64,000 nt of DNA from Myxococcales bacterium (GTDB lineage: Bacteria > Myxococcota_A > Polyangia > Polyangiales > Polyangiaceae): assembly GCA_016794345.1 (NCBI GenBank), contig JAEUKE010000258.1, positions 62,001 through 126,000 of the forward strand. Direction: 5' to 3'. The notes beneath the pieces are model-generated. The model did not search any database. It worked only from the letters and a program-made list of their open reading frames with translations, and was not told the origin of the DNA. The translations under genes were made by a program, and so were the position numbers. Shown here in pieces: positions 54,804 through 62,862 of this stretch; within the stretch, counting starts at the first letter, position 1, and each line of letters starts with the position of its first letter.

Positions 54804-55162
54804 GACGACTTCTCCTCTTCCTCGGCCTCGTCCACGCGGTTGTCCCGCATGGCCGCTTCTTCTCGGCGGCGCGCCGCACGCTCGGAGCGCGACTCGTAGA
54901 GCGGAGCCGGGTTTCCCTCCTCCGCCTCCTCTCGGATCGTGGCAGCGCGCATCATTCTCATGGCTCGAAGCACGCTGTGGACCGCGGTCGCGAGCCCGAA
55001 GGCGAACCCACCCCAGGTAAACCAGGGATCGGTGCCATAGCGCTGGTCGAGCCAGCTCCCCACGAACATGGAGAACACGATCGCGAAGACGATCTCCATG
55101 CCGACCGTGGCGTAGCCGGCGGAGCCCTTGTACACGCGGGCCACGCTCTTGATTCGGCTCAC
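54800..55162 (-). CDS. atpZ: AtpZ-like F0F1 ATPase accessory membrane protein
   Basis: A 120-residue protein with two helices (GMEIVFAIVFSMFVGSWLD and FAFGLATAVHSVLRAM) and a charged C-tail of about 45 residues. The pattern GxxGxxxxxxxxxGxxxDxxxGT then a second helix matches the small AtpZ/AtpI-like Mg2+/Ca2+ transport proteins that precede ATP synthase genes. GTG 55162 overlaps the rdgB stop; its own stop overlaps atpI. Confidence 0.8.
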   Translation of the reverse strand: MSRIKSVARVYKGSAGYATVGMEIVFAIVFSMFVGSWLDQRYGTDPWFTWGGFAFGLATAVHSVLRAMRMMRAATIREEAEEGNPAPLYESRSERAARRREEAAMRDNRVDEAEEEEKSS

Positions 55163-55827
55163 CCGGCACCTCGCGAGGCGAGGATGCGCCGGGCCTCGGC
55201 GAGCCGCGCCTCGAGCATCGACTCCACGTGAGGCAGGAGCGCACGGGCGGCCTGGCCGCGGTGGCTCATCGTGTTCTTCTCGTCCTCTTCGAGCTCGGCG
55301 AACGTGCGCGCGCCCCCTTCGACAAGAAACAGCGGGTCGTAGCCGAACCCGCTCTCGCCGCGGGCGCTCCGGGCGATGACGCCGTCGCAGCGGCCCTCGA
55401 CCACCACGGGCTTGAGCCCCTCCGAGAACGGATCCACCAGGGCGATGACGCAACGGAAGCGGGCGGTGCGCGACGCGTCCTCCACCTCTTCCAGGGCGGA
55501 GAGCAACATCGCGTTGTTCTCCGCGTCGGTTGCGCCTTCGCGCGCGAACCGGGCGCTGCGCACCCCCGGCCGGCCGCCCAGCGCGTCCACCTCGAGCCCC
55601 GAGTCGTCCGCGATGGCCACGAGCTGGGTGGCCTCGGCGGCGGCCCGCGCCTTCTTCAGGGCGTTTTCCTCGAAGGTGGCGCCGTCCTCCACGGGTGGAC
55701 CGTAAGAAGGCACGACCTCGCGGATGGGGACCACCTCCACCGGGAGCGAAGCAAAGAGCGAACGCAGCTCCGCCAGCTTCCCCGGGTTGTGCGTCGCCAG
55801 GACGAGGGTCATCGCCTTCACGTGCAT
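55159..55827 (-). CDS. rdgB: RdgB/HAM1 non-canonical purine NTP pyrophosphatase
   Basis: A 222-residue enzyme that removes ITP, XTP and dITP. Motifs LATHNPGKLAELRSLF (about residues 10-25), FEENALKKARAAAE, ADDSGLEVDALGGRPGVRSA with the catalytic Asp, SGFGYDPLFLVEG and TMSHRGQAARAL are all present. A gaggagga site nine bases before ATG 55827 supports that start; a later in-frame ATG is also possible. Its 3' end overlaps atpZ by four bases, coupling it to the atp genes. Confidence 0.96.
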   Translation of the reverse strand: MHVKAMTLVLATHNPGKLAELRSLFASLPVEVVPIREVVPSYGPPVEDGATFEENALKKARAAAEATQLVAIADDSGLEVDALGGRPGVRSARFAREGATDAENNAMLLSALEEVEDASRTARFRCVIALVDPFSEGLKPVVVEGRCDGVIARSARGESGFGYDPLFLVEGGARTFAELEEDEKNTMSHRGQAARALLPHVESMLEARLAEARRILASRGAG

Positions 55828-55846
55828 CGGGACGTCCTCCTCGGAT

Positions 55847-56605
55847 CTAGCTCGGCGCGAGGAGGGAGGCGAGCGTGACCCCGGCGCCGGCCAGGACCTC
55901 GGCCTGCATCCGGGTGAGGGTCGTCACGCCTTCAATCGCCAGATCGACCATCTTGTCCATGTCGGCGCGCGCGATCGCCTCACCCTCGGCGGTCCCCTGC
56001 ACCTCGACGATGCGACCTCGCTCCGTGCCGACCAGGTTCAAATCGACGCGGGCCTTCGAGTCCTCCACGTAGACCAGGTCGAGGGCGAGCCCGTCGTCGA
56101 GGAAACCGACGCTCGTCGCCGCGACCTGCTCGCGAATGACCGGCTTCGCCAGCTTGCCCGACTTCATCAGCTTGTCGATCGCGATCGCCAGGGCGATGAA
56201 GCCGCCCGTGATCGAGGCCGTGCGTGTTCCGCCGTCGGCCTCGAGGACGTCGCAATCCACCACGATCTGCCGCTCACCCAGCGCTTGCAGGTCCACCGCC
56301 GCGCGGAGCGATCGGCCGATGAGGCGCTGGATCTCCTGCGTGCGCCCGCTCGGCGCCTTGCCCCGGCCGTCGCGCGACTCCCGCTTCTCGGGAGCCGAGC
56401 GCGGGTGCATCTGGTACTCGGCCGTGACCCAGCCCTTGCCGGAGTTCAGCAGGAACGGCGGGACCCCGGGGTCCACCGAGGCCGTGCAGAGCACGACCGT
56501 CCGGCCTGCGCGGTAGAGCACGGAGCCCTCCGCGTTCCGTTGAAACCCGACCGTCGTCTCCACCGGGCGAAGCTGGTTCGCGGACCGTCCATCGTGGCGT
56601 GCCAT
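55847..56605 (-). CDS. rph: Ribonuclease PH
   Basis: A 252-residue phosphorolytic 3'-5' exoribonuclease that trims tRNA 3' ends. Family motifs: GRTVVLCTASVDPGVPPFL, GWVTAEYQMHPRSA, SGRTQEIQRLIGRSLRAAVD with the phosphate-binding Arg, VDCDVLEADGGTRTASITGG and an intact Asp pair. ATG 56605 gives the standard MARHDGRSANQLRP N-terminus. It is the first gene of the operon that runs through rdgB and the atp genes. Confidence 0.97.
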   Translation of the reverse strand: MARHDGRSANQLRPVETTVGFQRNAEGSVLYRAGRTVVLCTASVDPGVPPFLLNSGKGWVTAEYQMHPRSAPEKRESRDGRGKAPSGRTQEIQRLIGRSLRAAVDLQALGERQIVVDCDVLEADGGTRTASITGGFIALAIAIDKLMKSGKLAKPVIREQVAATSVGFLDDGLALDLVYVEDSKARVDLNLVGTERGRIVEVQGTAEGEAIARADMDKMVDLAIEGVTTLTRMQAEVLAGAGVTLASLLAPS

Positions 56606-56709
56606 GCCGCGGCCCTACCATGGGGTTGGCCGGCCCGCGATGGATCGCCGCGCCGCGGCTGGACGGCCGGCGGATCCGATCTACGCTCCAAGCAACGGAC
56701 GGGAGCGCC

Positions 56710-56901
56710 ATGAGCCAAGGTCGCAAGAGCGTGGTGGAGGAGTCGAAGAGCAAGGGCATGGCGGCCGGAGCCGCGGTCGCCGGAGCCGTCGTCGTCGGCG
56801 CGCTCGGTTTCCCGGTCCTGGCCACCGTCGCGTCGGTGCCAGCGGCCGTGCTCGCCTACCGCTGGTGGAAACACCGCGCCGAGAACGGCATCAAGTTCTA
56901 G
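56710..56901 (+). CDS. Small two-helix membrane protein
   Basis: A 63-residue protein, divergent from rph, with a basic start (SQGRKSVVEESKSKG) and two adjacent hydrophobic stretches (AAGAAVAGAVVVGALGFPVL, TVASVPAAVLAYRWW), ending in a charged KHRAENGIKF. The codon use and clear ATG support a real gene. Not assigned to a family. Confidence 0.55.
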   Translation: MSQGRKSVVEESKSKGMAAGAAVAGAVVVGALGFPVLATVASVPAAVLAYRWWKHRAENGIKF

Positions 56902-56974
56902 CGAGCAACATTACGCCGTCGGAAAGGTGCTCGCGGTTCGGAATCCGCGCGGCCCGGGCCCAACCTCCGGCGCC

Positions 56975-57589
56975 ATGGTCGCTCCCGCTCGCCTTCGCTT
57001 CTTCCGCCTGACCCCCGCCCTCCTCCTCTGCGGCTCGCTCTCCATTCCTCTCCTGGCCGACTGCAGCGGCGCCGCCACCTGCGACGCGGTCTGCGACAAC
57101 GTGCTCGACAAGTGCACCGACATCGAGACGGACTTCGCTCGCAACAGCTGCCTCGAGCAGTGCGAGCAGCGCAAGCAGGTCGTCCCGGAGTCGTGCGCCG
57201 AGGAGCGCGACGAGGTCCTGCGGTGCCTCTCGATGGCCGAGTCGGTCGACTGCGGCGACCCTCAGCAGTCGGCGGCTTGTTCGGCCGAGAACGAGGCGCT
57301 CGCGGACTGTGCGGCGGATACCCAGGGCTCCGGAGGCAGCACGGGGACAGGCAACGGCGGCGCGCCCTGCGAGACCGACGACGAGTGCGCGTCCGGGCTC
57401 TGCAATTGGAAGATCGAGCAGTGCTCGACGCCCGGCGATCTCGGCGCGCCGTGCTCGCGCGACGAGGAGTGCGCTGGCGACCTCTGCAATTGGACCACCG
57501 ACCAGTGCAGCGCTGCCGGCGGCTCCGGCGCCCCCTGCGGACGCGACGAGGAGTGCGTGAGCGGTCAGTGCAACGAGACCTGTGCCTGA
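56975..57589 (+). CDS. Cysteine-rich secreted protein
   Basis: A 204-residue exported protein from ATG 56975 with a signal (LRFFRLTPALLLCGSLSIPL). The first half has four to six Cys in helical spacing (CDAVCDNVLDKCTD, CLEQCEQRK), the second half has three repeats of a short disulfide unit (PCETDDECASGLCNW, PCSRDEECAGDLCNW, PCGRDEECVSGQCN) joined by Gly/Ser linkers. Such modules resemble those in other secreted proteins here, for example the gene at 51783. Function unknown. Confidence 0.75.
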   Translation: MVAPARLRFFRLTPALLLCGSLSIPLLADCSGAATCDAVCDNVLDKCTDIETDFARNSCLEQCEQRKQVVPESCAEERDEVLRCLSMAESVDCGDPQQSAACSAENEALADCAADTQGSGGSTGTGNGGAPCETDDECASGLCNWKIEQCSTPGDLGAPCSRDEECAGDLCNWTTDQCSAAGGSGAPCGRDEECVSGQCNETCA

Positions 57590-57604
57590 GCGCGCCACCT
57601 GGGC

Positions 57605-58159
57605 TCAGTCGTCGAGCGCGCCGCCGCAGATCCAGTCCGTGATGGCCTGGATCTCCGCGGCGTCGAGCTGCGGTTTCGTGGCGGGCGGCATCTTCTTGCT
57701 CGTCCCGCAGAGGTCGGTGCCCATGATCTTGTCCCAGAGGTAGCTCTCGGCCGGGTCGCCCGCGATGACGCGCGTGCGGTCTCCACCGCAGCTCTTCGTG
57801 GCGTGGCCGACCGTGTTCGCGTGCGCGACCATCGCGCCGAGATCGAGGCCGCCGTCGGCCATGCTGCCCACGTGGCAGTTGGCAGTAGCGCACTTCTGCT
57901 CGAGGACCGGCGCGACGTCGGCAGCGAACGACACGATGCCCGCGCCTTCACACGGGTCGACAATCATGCCGGTCGAAGCCGAGGTCGAGGTCTCGGTCGT
58001 CGAGGCGACGCTCGTGCCGTCCGTGGTCGACTCGCTGCCGGTCGTGGTCGTCGTGCTCCCGCCGCCTCCGCCGGAGCCGCCGTCGTCACCACAAGCAGCG
58101 GCGAGCGCCGCAAACGACACGAAGAGGCCGACCGAGAAGAAAGTGCTGCGTCGCTGCAT
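57605..58159 (-). CDS. Small haem-type lipoprotein
   Basis: A 184-residue lipoprotein (lipobox AAAC, then a Gly/Ser/Thr linker of about 45 residues). The C-terminal domain (about residues 70-184) has SFAADVAPVLEQKCATANCH, a C-x4-CH haem-attachment motif, followed by GSMADGGLDLG, GDPAESYLWDKIMG, KKMPPATKPQLDAAEIQAIT and DWICGG, the usual pattern of the planctomycete-type cytochrome c domain. The four-residue spacing is longer than the common CxxCH. It probably carries haem on the surface. Convergent with the gene at 56975. Confidence 0.75.
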   Translation of the reverse strand: MQRRSTFFSVGLFVSFAALAAACGDDGGSGGGGGSTTTTTGSESTTDGTSVASTTETSTSASTGMIVDPCEGAGIVSFAADVAPVLEQKCATANCHVGSMADGGLDLGAMVAHANTVGHATKSCGGDRTRVIAGDPAESYLWDKIMGTDLCGTSKKMPPATKPQLDAAEIQAITDWICGGALDD

Positions 58160-58234
58160 GAGGGGTGAGCCTAGTCCGGCCCCACGCGAGCGGCGCGCGC
58201 CATTTTCGGAACGGCACCGTTCGCTCGAGCCGAA

Positions 58235-59002
58235 CTATTGGACCGGGCAGCCCAGCGACTCTTCCACCCAGATGCCGCCCTGACAGACGCGGCGCGTGCT
58301 GAGAAACTCGGCGCCGTAGGCGTAGGTCGACTCGAGCCAACACGCGCCGTACTCACACACCTGGCCTTCTTGCCCGCAAGCGTGCCCGAGGAGCGGCGCG
58401 TCCTCCGGACAGCCCTCTGCCACTTGAACGCAGCCCCAATAGGCCGTCGGACCGCTGCAGTCGTCCGTCGCGAGGCAATGCGAGCACGCGCAGTAGCTCC
58501 CGCCACCGTAGTCGCAGAGCGAGTCGTATTCGGACGGATCACACAGGGTCCCGTGTTGCGGCATCATCATCGGACAAGTGGCGTAGGCCGGGTCGAAGTT
58601 CATGCAGCTCGCCTCGGGGATGCTCTCCCACCCATTCACGCCGCAGGTGATCTTGTCGCGGCAGTCCACGAAGTCGAACCAGGCGTTCCCGTAGCGGTAC
58701 TCGCAGACCAGGCCTTCCAACATCGGGCAGTCCTCACCCGTGGTCGGCCGGTCCGAGCCGTCCGGGCAGTCGCTGCAGGTGACGTCGTACGCGCTGCGGC
58801 ACTCGCCTTGGCCGTCGCAGACGGTGTTGCACGGCGGCTCGTCGCACAGCTCGCAGGGCTCACCGCAGTCCTTCTTCGCGCACGGCGAGTCGCCGCCGCC
58901 GCCGCTCGTCGACGACGAGCCGCCGCTGCCGTCGTCGCCGTCGAGCGTCTTGGCACAGGCAGCGAGGAGCACGAGCGAAAGCAGGACGGGGACACGGCTC
59001 AC
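58235..59002 (-). CDS. Cysteine-rich secreted lipoprotein
   Basis: A 255-residue lipoprotein from GTG 59002 (SRVPVLLSLVLLAAC). A short Gly/Ser linker leads into a Cys-rich body of more than 20 cysteines (CAKKDCGEPCELC, CDPSEYDSLCDYGGGSYCAC, CGQEGQVCEYGACW), with no internal repeats as clean as in the gene at 51783. No catalytic motif is visible. Disulfide-rich surface proteins of this kind are common in myxobacteria; the role is unknown. Confidence 0.72.
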   Translation of the reverse strand: MSRVPVLLSLVLLAACAKTLDGDDGSGGSSSTSGGGGDSPCAKKDCGEPCELCDEPPCNTVCDGQGECRSAYDVTCSDCPDGSDRPTTGEDCPMLEGLVCEYRYGNAWFDFVDCRDKITCGVNGWESIPEASCMNFDPAYATCPMMMPQHGTLCDPSEYDSLCDYGGGSYCACSHCLATDDCSGPTAYWGCVQVAEGCPEDAPLLGHACGQEGQVCEYGACWLESTYAYGAEFLSTRRVCQGGIWVEESLGCPVQ

Positions 59003-59043
59003 GCCGCGTTCTACCCAGCCGGCCTTCGAATTCTTCCGCGAGC

Positions 59044-60249
59044 TCAGGTCGCGACGCCCTCGAGGACGCTCATCGTCGGGTACTCGAAGACGCGCGCGAG
59101 CTTGAAGCCGCCGTCGGCCAGGAGACCACGGATCTCCTCCACCCCGCGCTCGCGGCCGTTGGAGCAGATGGTCATCATGTGCATGTCGGCCACGGTGCCC
59201 ATGAGATGGGACGAGTTTCGCTCGACGAGCGACTCGCTGATGACCAGCTTCGTGCCCTCCGGGCAGGCGTCGCGGATGGAGTGGAGGATGGTGCGGCAGC
59301 TCGCGTCGTCCCAGTCGTGCAGGATGTTCTTGAGGACGTACGCGTCGGCGCCCGACGGCACGCGCTCGAAGAAGCTGCCTGCCACGAGCTCCACCCGACG
59401 GCGGACGCCGCGCGCGGTGAGGAGCGTGTCGGCCGAGTCGAGAACGCCCTTCGCGTCGAACAGCACGCCCTCGAGGTGCGGGTGCCGGACGAGCAGCTCC
59501 GAGAGGAGCGAGCCACGACCGCCGCCGACGTCGCAGACCTTCTTGATCTCGCTCCAGGGGTACACCGTGGCGATGACGGGGGCGTCTTGCAGCGTGAGGC
59601 CCATCATCACGTGCGCGAAGATCTCGCGCTCGTCCGGGTTCTTCTCGAACCAGTCCCACACCGTCATGCCGTGCACGCGGTCGAACGCGGCGCGGCCGGT
59701 CGACAGCGTGCGGGCGAAGTCACCCCAGGCGGCCATGTGGGAGCCCGAGGCGTAGTGGATCGCGAGCTCGCGGATACGCGAGACCTTGTTGCCGCAGAGC
59801 GTGCGCGAGAGGCGCGTGTTCTCGAACTTGCCGTCCGAGCGGAGCCGGAAGATGCCGATGGTGGAGAGCGCCCGAAGCGTGCGATGAACCGCGTCGCCGT
59901 CGAGGCCCTTCTGCGCGGCGATTCCCTCTGCGTCGAGCGGGCCGCGCTCGAGCAGATCGGGGATGTCATGCCGCGCCACCGCGCCGAGCAGGGCCGTCTT
60001 CCCGACGCCCGTGATCGTGTCGAACATCGCCAGCTCGGGCGGGCAGAGCGCGTCCGTCAGCTTCTGCATCGCGCGGCGCAGCCGGAGCACCGCGCGCACG
60101 CCGAACGCCGGCGGCGCGTTCGGGAGCGGCTCCGCCCCGAGCCCGAGCGGCGACGGATCGGGCAGCACCTGGTAGCCGGCCGAGCGCGGCATGGGGTGCG
60201 CGGCCGTTCCGTGTTGCGGGACTTCGGCCTTCAGCTCTGCGCTCTGCAT
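59044..60249 (-). CDS. SAM-dependent O-methyltransferase (class I, plant-type family 2)
   Basis: A 401-residue methyltransferase of the acetylserotonin/caffeate O-methyltransferase group. An N-terminal dimerisation winged helix (about 75-160, IPDLLERGPLDAEGIAAQK) precedes the SAM fold with KKVCDVGGGRGSLLSELL (motif I), VELVAGSFFERVPSGADAYV, LKNILHDWDDASCRTILHS (the conserved His-Asp of the active site) and KLVISESLVE. ATG 60249 (MQSAELKAEVP) is chosen over a GTG five codons upstream. There is no polyketide or NRPS gene next to it, so the substrate is unknown. It is divergent from the TPR gene. Confidence 0.85.
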   Translation of the reverse strand: MQSAELKAEVPQHGTAAHPMPRSAGYQVLPDPSPLGLGAEPLPNAPPAFGVRAVLRLRRAMQKLTDALCPPELAMFDTITGVGKTALLGAVARHDIPDLLERGPLDAEGIAAQKGLDGDAVHRTLRALSTIGIFRLRSDGKFENTRLSRTLCGNKVSRIRELAIHYASGSHMAAWGDFARTLSTGRAAFDRVHGMTVWDWFEKNPDEREIFAHVMMGLTLQDAPVIATVYPWSEIKKVCDVGGGRGSLLSELLVRHPHLEGVLFDAKGVLDSADTLLTARGVRRRVELVAGSFFERVPSGADAYVLKNILHDWDDASCRTILHSIRDACPEGTKLVISESLVERNSSHLMGTVADMHMMTICSNGRERGVEEIRGLLADGGFKLARVFEYPTMSVLEGVAT

Positions 60250-60354
60250 CCGAGCCCAATACACGAAACGCGGGCGTTCGTCGCATGGATCCGTTGCTGG
60301 AGAAGGGCCGCGCTGCTAGCGTCCGCGTCCCTCGCAAGCGGAGATTCATCGAAC

Positions 60355-61476
60355 ATGACGGGCAACGGCCAGACGGTATCGGGGCTGCAGATCCAGGGCG
60401 GAGCGGCGATCGTGGCGCCCATCACGGCGTTCCAGAACGGCGTTCCTCCGAACGCGCTGGTCGTGCTGCCCATCCAGAAGATGACGGACGAGTTCAAGGA
60501 CAAGCTCAACGAGGGTCCGCTCGCAGTCACCCAGGAGCAGCTCTGGAGCCTGCTCGGCTTCAACGGCCCCGCCGTCCAGGTCCAGGACGAACAAGGCCGC
60601 CCGCTCATGATCGGCCTCGAGGACCTGCTCGCAGGGCTCGACAAACACTTCAACGAGAAGCCCGAGGACCTGGGGCGTGGCCGCATCTACGCCCAGGAGC
60701 TCATGAAGCACGAGCGCTTCCAGCGCGCGGAGCAGGTGCTCGCCAAGGTCGTCGCCAAGGGCGGCAACGGGGAGGACTGGCTCGCCCTCGGCATCTGCCA
60801 GCTCCAGCAGGACAAACACGACAAGGCGGAGGGCACGCTCAAGGGCGCGCAGAACCTCCTCAAGACGAGCCCCTACCCGGCGCTGCACCTCGCCAAGCTC
60901 TTCCGCGCGAAGAGCGACAACGATCAGGCTCGCCAGCAGATCGACAAGGCCATCGAGATCGATCCCGAGCTCGTCGACGCGTGGGCCATGCTCTTCACCC
61001 ACCTGAAGGAGACGACCGACGAGGACAAGGCCGCGGCCGAGCTCGAGAAGCTCGGGTCGGACAAGAAGAACTCGCGCGCGCTCGTCGCGCTGCAGGCCTA
61101 CTTCGGCGGCAAAGACGAGACGCGGGACCGCGCCATCGCCTACGGCAAGAAGGCGCTCGAGCTCAACAACGACGACGTCCTCGCGCTCCTCGCGCTCTCC
61201 GCGCTCCACGGCCAGAAGGGCGACCTCGAGGGCGTCATCAAGACGCTCCAGCCGCACGAGGCGAAGATGACGCGCGACGTGCGCCTCGCGAACAACTACT
61301 TCGAGGCCCTCTTCCAGTCGCGCCAGATCGACAAGGTCACCAAGCTGCTCAACGCCCTCGCCGGCTCGCAGAACCAGCAGGTGAAGGAGTTCGCGATCCA
61401 GCGCTCGAAGGTCGTCGCGCAGCTCCTCCAGCAGCAGCAGCAGCAGATCGCCGGCCTCGCCGGCCCCAAGAAGTAG
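60355..61476 (+). CDS. TPR-repeat protein
   Basis: A 373-residue cytoplasmic protein from ATG 60355. The first 110 residues are a mixed domain (GAAIVAPITAFQNGVPPNAL). From about 120 to 350 there are about six tetratricopeptide repeats (LAKLFRAKSDNDQARQQIDK, AIEIDPELVDAWAMLFTHL, AYGKKALELNNDDVLALLAL, LHGQKGDLEGVIKTLQPH), which form a scaffold for partner proteins. The tail is Gln-rich (QLLQQQQQQIAGLAG). No enzyme motif is seen. It may act in regulation or assembly; the partner is not adjacent. Confidence 0.8.
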   Translation: MTGNGQTVSGLQIQGGAAIVAPITAFQNGVPPNALVVLPIQKMTDEFKDKLNEGPLAVTQEQLWSLLGFNGPAVQVQDEQGRPLMIGLEDLLAGLDKHFNEKPEDLGRGRIYAQELMKHERFQRAEQVLAKVVAKGGNGEDWLALGICQLQQDKHDKAEGTLKGAQNLLKTSPYPALHLAKLFRAKSDNDQARQQIDKAIEIDPELVDAWAMLFTHLKETTDEDKAAAELEKLGSDKKNSRALVALQAYFGGKDETRDRAIAYGKKALELNNDDVLALLALSALHGQKGDLEGVIKTLQPHEAKMTRDVRLANNYFEALFQSRQIDKVTKLLNALAGSQNQQVKEFAIQRSKVVAQLLQQQQQQIAGLAGPKK

Positions 61477-61614
61477 CGACGGACACGCGGCGCGATCCGC
61501 TGGCGGCGCCACCCCCGATTTCCGGCGCCGCCAGCCCCTGACGCGCCGTTTGCCCGCGATCTTCGAGCCGTCCGGACGGCACGAGCCTCGCAATGCGCCC
61601 GCGCGGAGGCTCTG

Positions 61615-62148
61615 ATGGCGCACACGATTGGCGAGCGGCTCGCGCAGGCTTGGGCCGCGGCGCGGGAGTCCGCGTGGATCTCGCTCCTTCCGAAGATCGG
61701 GCTCGGCGCGCTCGCGCTGGTTGGGTTGGGTCTGCTCGGCTCCGGCGCGCTCGACCGGTACATGCCGGCCCAGGCCGCTGTCGCGCCGGCAGAAGCGGCT
61801 CCGGCGAGGCGCGCGGCGCGACCTCCTGCATCCGCGTCGGCATCGGCATCGGCATCGGCATCGGCATCGGCATCGGCATCGGCATCGGCATCGGTGGCTC
61901 TCGGCCCAGCGGTCGTCGACGGCAAGGTCGTCTTGAACCGAGCGACCGAGGCCGATCTCGTGAAGCTCCCGGGGATCGGACAAAAGAAGGCGCAGGCCAT
62001 CCTCGCGTTGCGCGACAAGCTCGGCGGTCGCTTCAAGAAGCTGGAGGAGCTCATGCGCGTCCGCGGCCTCAAGCGCAAAGCGCTCGAGCGCTTGAGACCG
62101 CTCGTCGTGCTCGACGCGGAGGCCGCACCGGAAAAGCCGGCGCGCTGA
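61615..62148 (+). CDS. ComEA-like helix-hairpin-helix protein, membrane-anchored
   Basis: A 177-residue protein with one membrane helix (about 25-46, LPKIGLGALALVGLGLLGS), a Pro/Ala-rich outer linker holding a run of Ala-Ser pairs (about 75-93) encoded by a hexanucleotide microsatellite, and a C-terminal helix-hairpin-helix domain (about 102-165; VVLNRATEADLVKLPGIGQK, AILALRDKLGGRFKKLEELM, RVRGLKRKALERLRP). This domain order is that of ComEA, which holds DNA during uptake; other roles are possible. No other competence gene is adjacent. Confidence 0.82.
   Translation: MAHTIGERLAQAWAAARESAWISLLPKIGLGALALVGLGLLGSGALDRYMPAQAAVAPAEAAPARRAARPPASASASASASASASASASASASVALGPAVVDGKVVLNRATEADLVKLPGIGQKKAQAILALRDKLGGRFKKLEELMRVRGLKRKALERLRPLVVLDAEAAPEKPAR
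61839..61892 (+). repeat. Hexanucleotide microsatellite (ggcatc, nine copies)
   Basis: Nine perfect copies of ggcatc run from 61839 to 61892, flanked by degenerate copies. In frame it encodes alternating Ala and Ser in the linker of the ComEA-like protein. The unit is a multiple of three, so gain or loss of copies changes linker length without breaking the frame. Confidence 0.95.
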
Positions 62149-62172
62149 CGGATCCGAGTATGCTGCTCGCGC

Positions 62173-62862
62173 ATGCGACACCTGGCCCTCGCCCTCGTCC
62201 TCGTGGCCTGCTCCTCGAAGGACCCCGCGCCGTCCGCTTCGAGCTCGAGCAAGCCCGCGAGCGCGCCGCCGCCCACCGCGACTTCGGCGTCCGAGCCGCG
62301 ACCGCCTGCGGATCATCTCGACGTCGAGCCGATCAAGAAGGCATTGAAGTGTCCCGCTGAGTCGAAATCGGGCCCGTGCAAGATCCTGGACGCGGTCGCC
62401 ACGTGCGGGCCTTGGGAGGGCACCTCACCCGGCGGCGAAGCCAAATGGCTGGGCCATTCCTGGGACGTGAAGGACGGAAAGCAGAAAGACGGCTACGCTG
62501 TCCTGCGGTCGCGAACGGTGCCCCTCGACCAGGCCAGCGGCGGCATCCCCGCGCGCATCGGCTTCGACCAGGTCCCCGAGGACTTGCCGTCGATGCTCGG
62601 CATCCAGAAGGCGGTGTCCGCCTTCGAGCGGCACGACGTCGCGCAAAAAGGGAACGCGGGCCTCGCCTGGGTGAAGGACAAGAAAGACTTCTCCGAGGCG
62701 CCGGCGTTCGCGACCACGAAAAAAGGCGTGCTCGTCCAGTCCGATGACTTCGCCTACGTGTGCCAGGGCAAGTCGCAGGAGCTCTTCTACGCGCGACCGC
62801 GAGCTGGCGGCGCCGCCAAAGGTGACGGCGTGTACGCGGAGCTCTGGCCCGTGAGCTGGTGA
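62173..62862 (+). CDS. Secreted lipoprotein of unknown function
   Basis: A 229-residue lipoprotein (signal HLALALVLVAC, lipobox LVAC), with a Ser/Pro/Ala linker to about residue 45. The mature domain has four Cys (CPAESKSGPC, VATCGPWEG, YVCQGK) and a beta-rich look (WDVKDGKQKDGYAVLRSR, IGFDQVPEDLPSMLGI). No family is recognised. It overlaps the following HExxH gene by four bases, so the two are cotranscribed. Confidence 0.7.
   Translation: MRHLALALVLVACSSKDPAPSASSSSKPASAPPPTATSASEPRPPADHLDVEPIKKALKCPAESKSGPCKILDAVATCGPWEGTSPGGEAKWLGHSWDVKDGKQKDGYAVLRSRTVPLDQASGGIPARIGFDQVPEDLPSMLGIQKAVSAFERHDVAQKGNAGLAWVKDKKDFSEAPAFATTKKGVLVQSDDFAYVCQGKSQELFYARPRAGGAAKGDGVYAELWPVSW

Noticed and set aside
61839..61892. 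Repeat array as a possible CRISPR or regulatory site
   Set aside because: It is a pure hexamer microsatellite in frame within a coding sequence, with no spacers.
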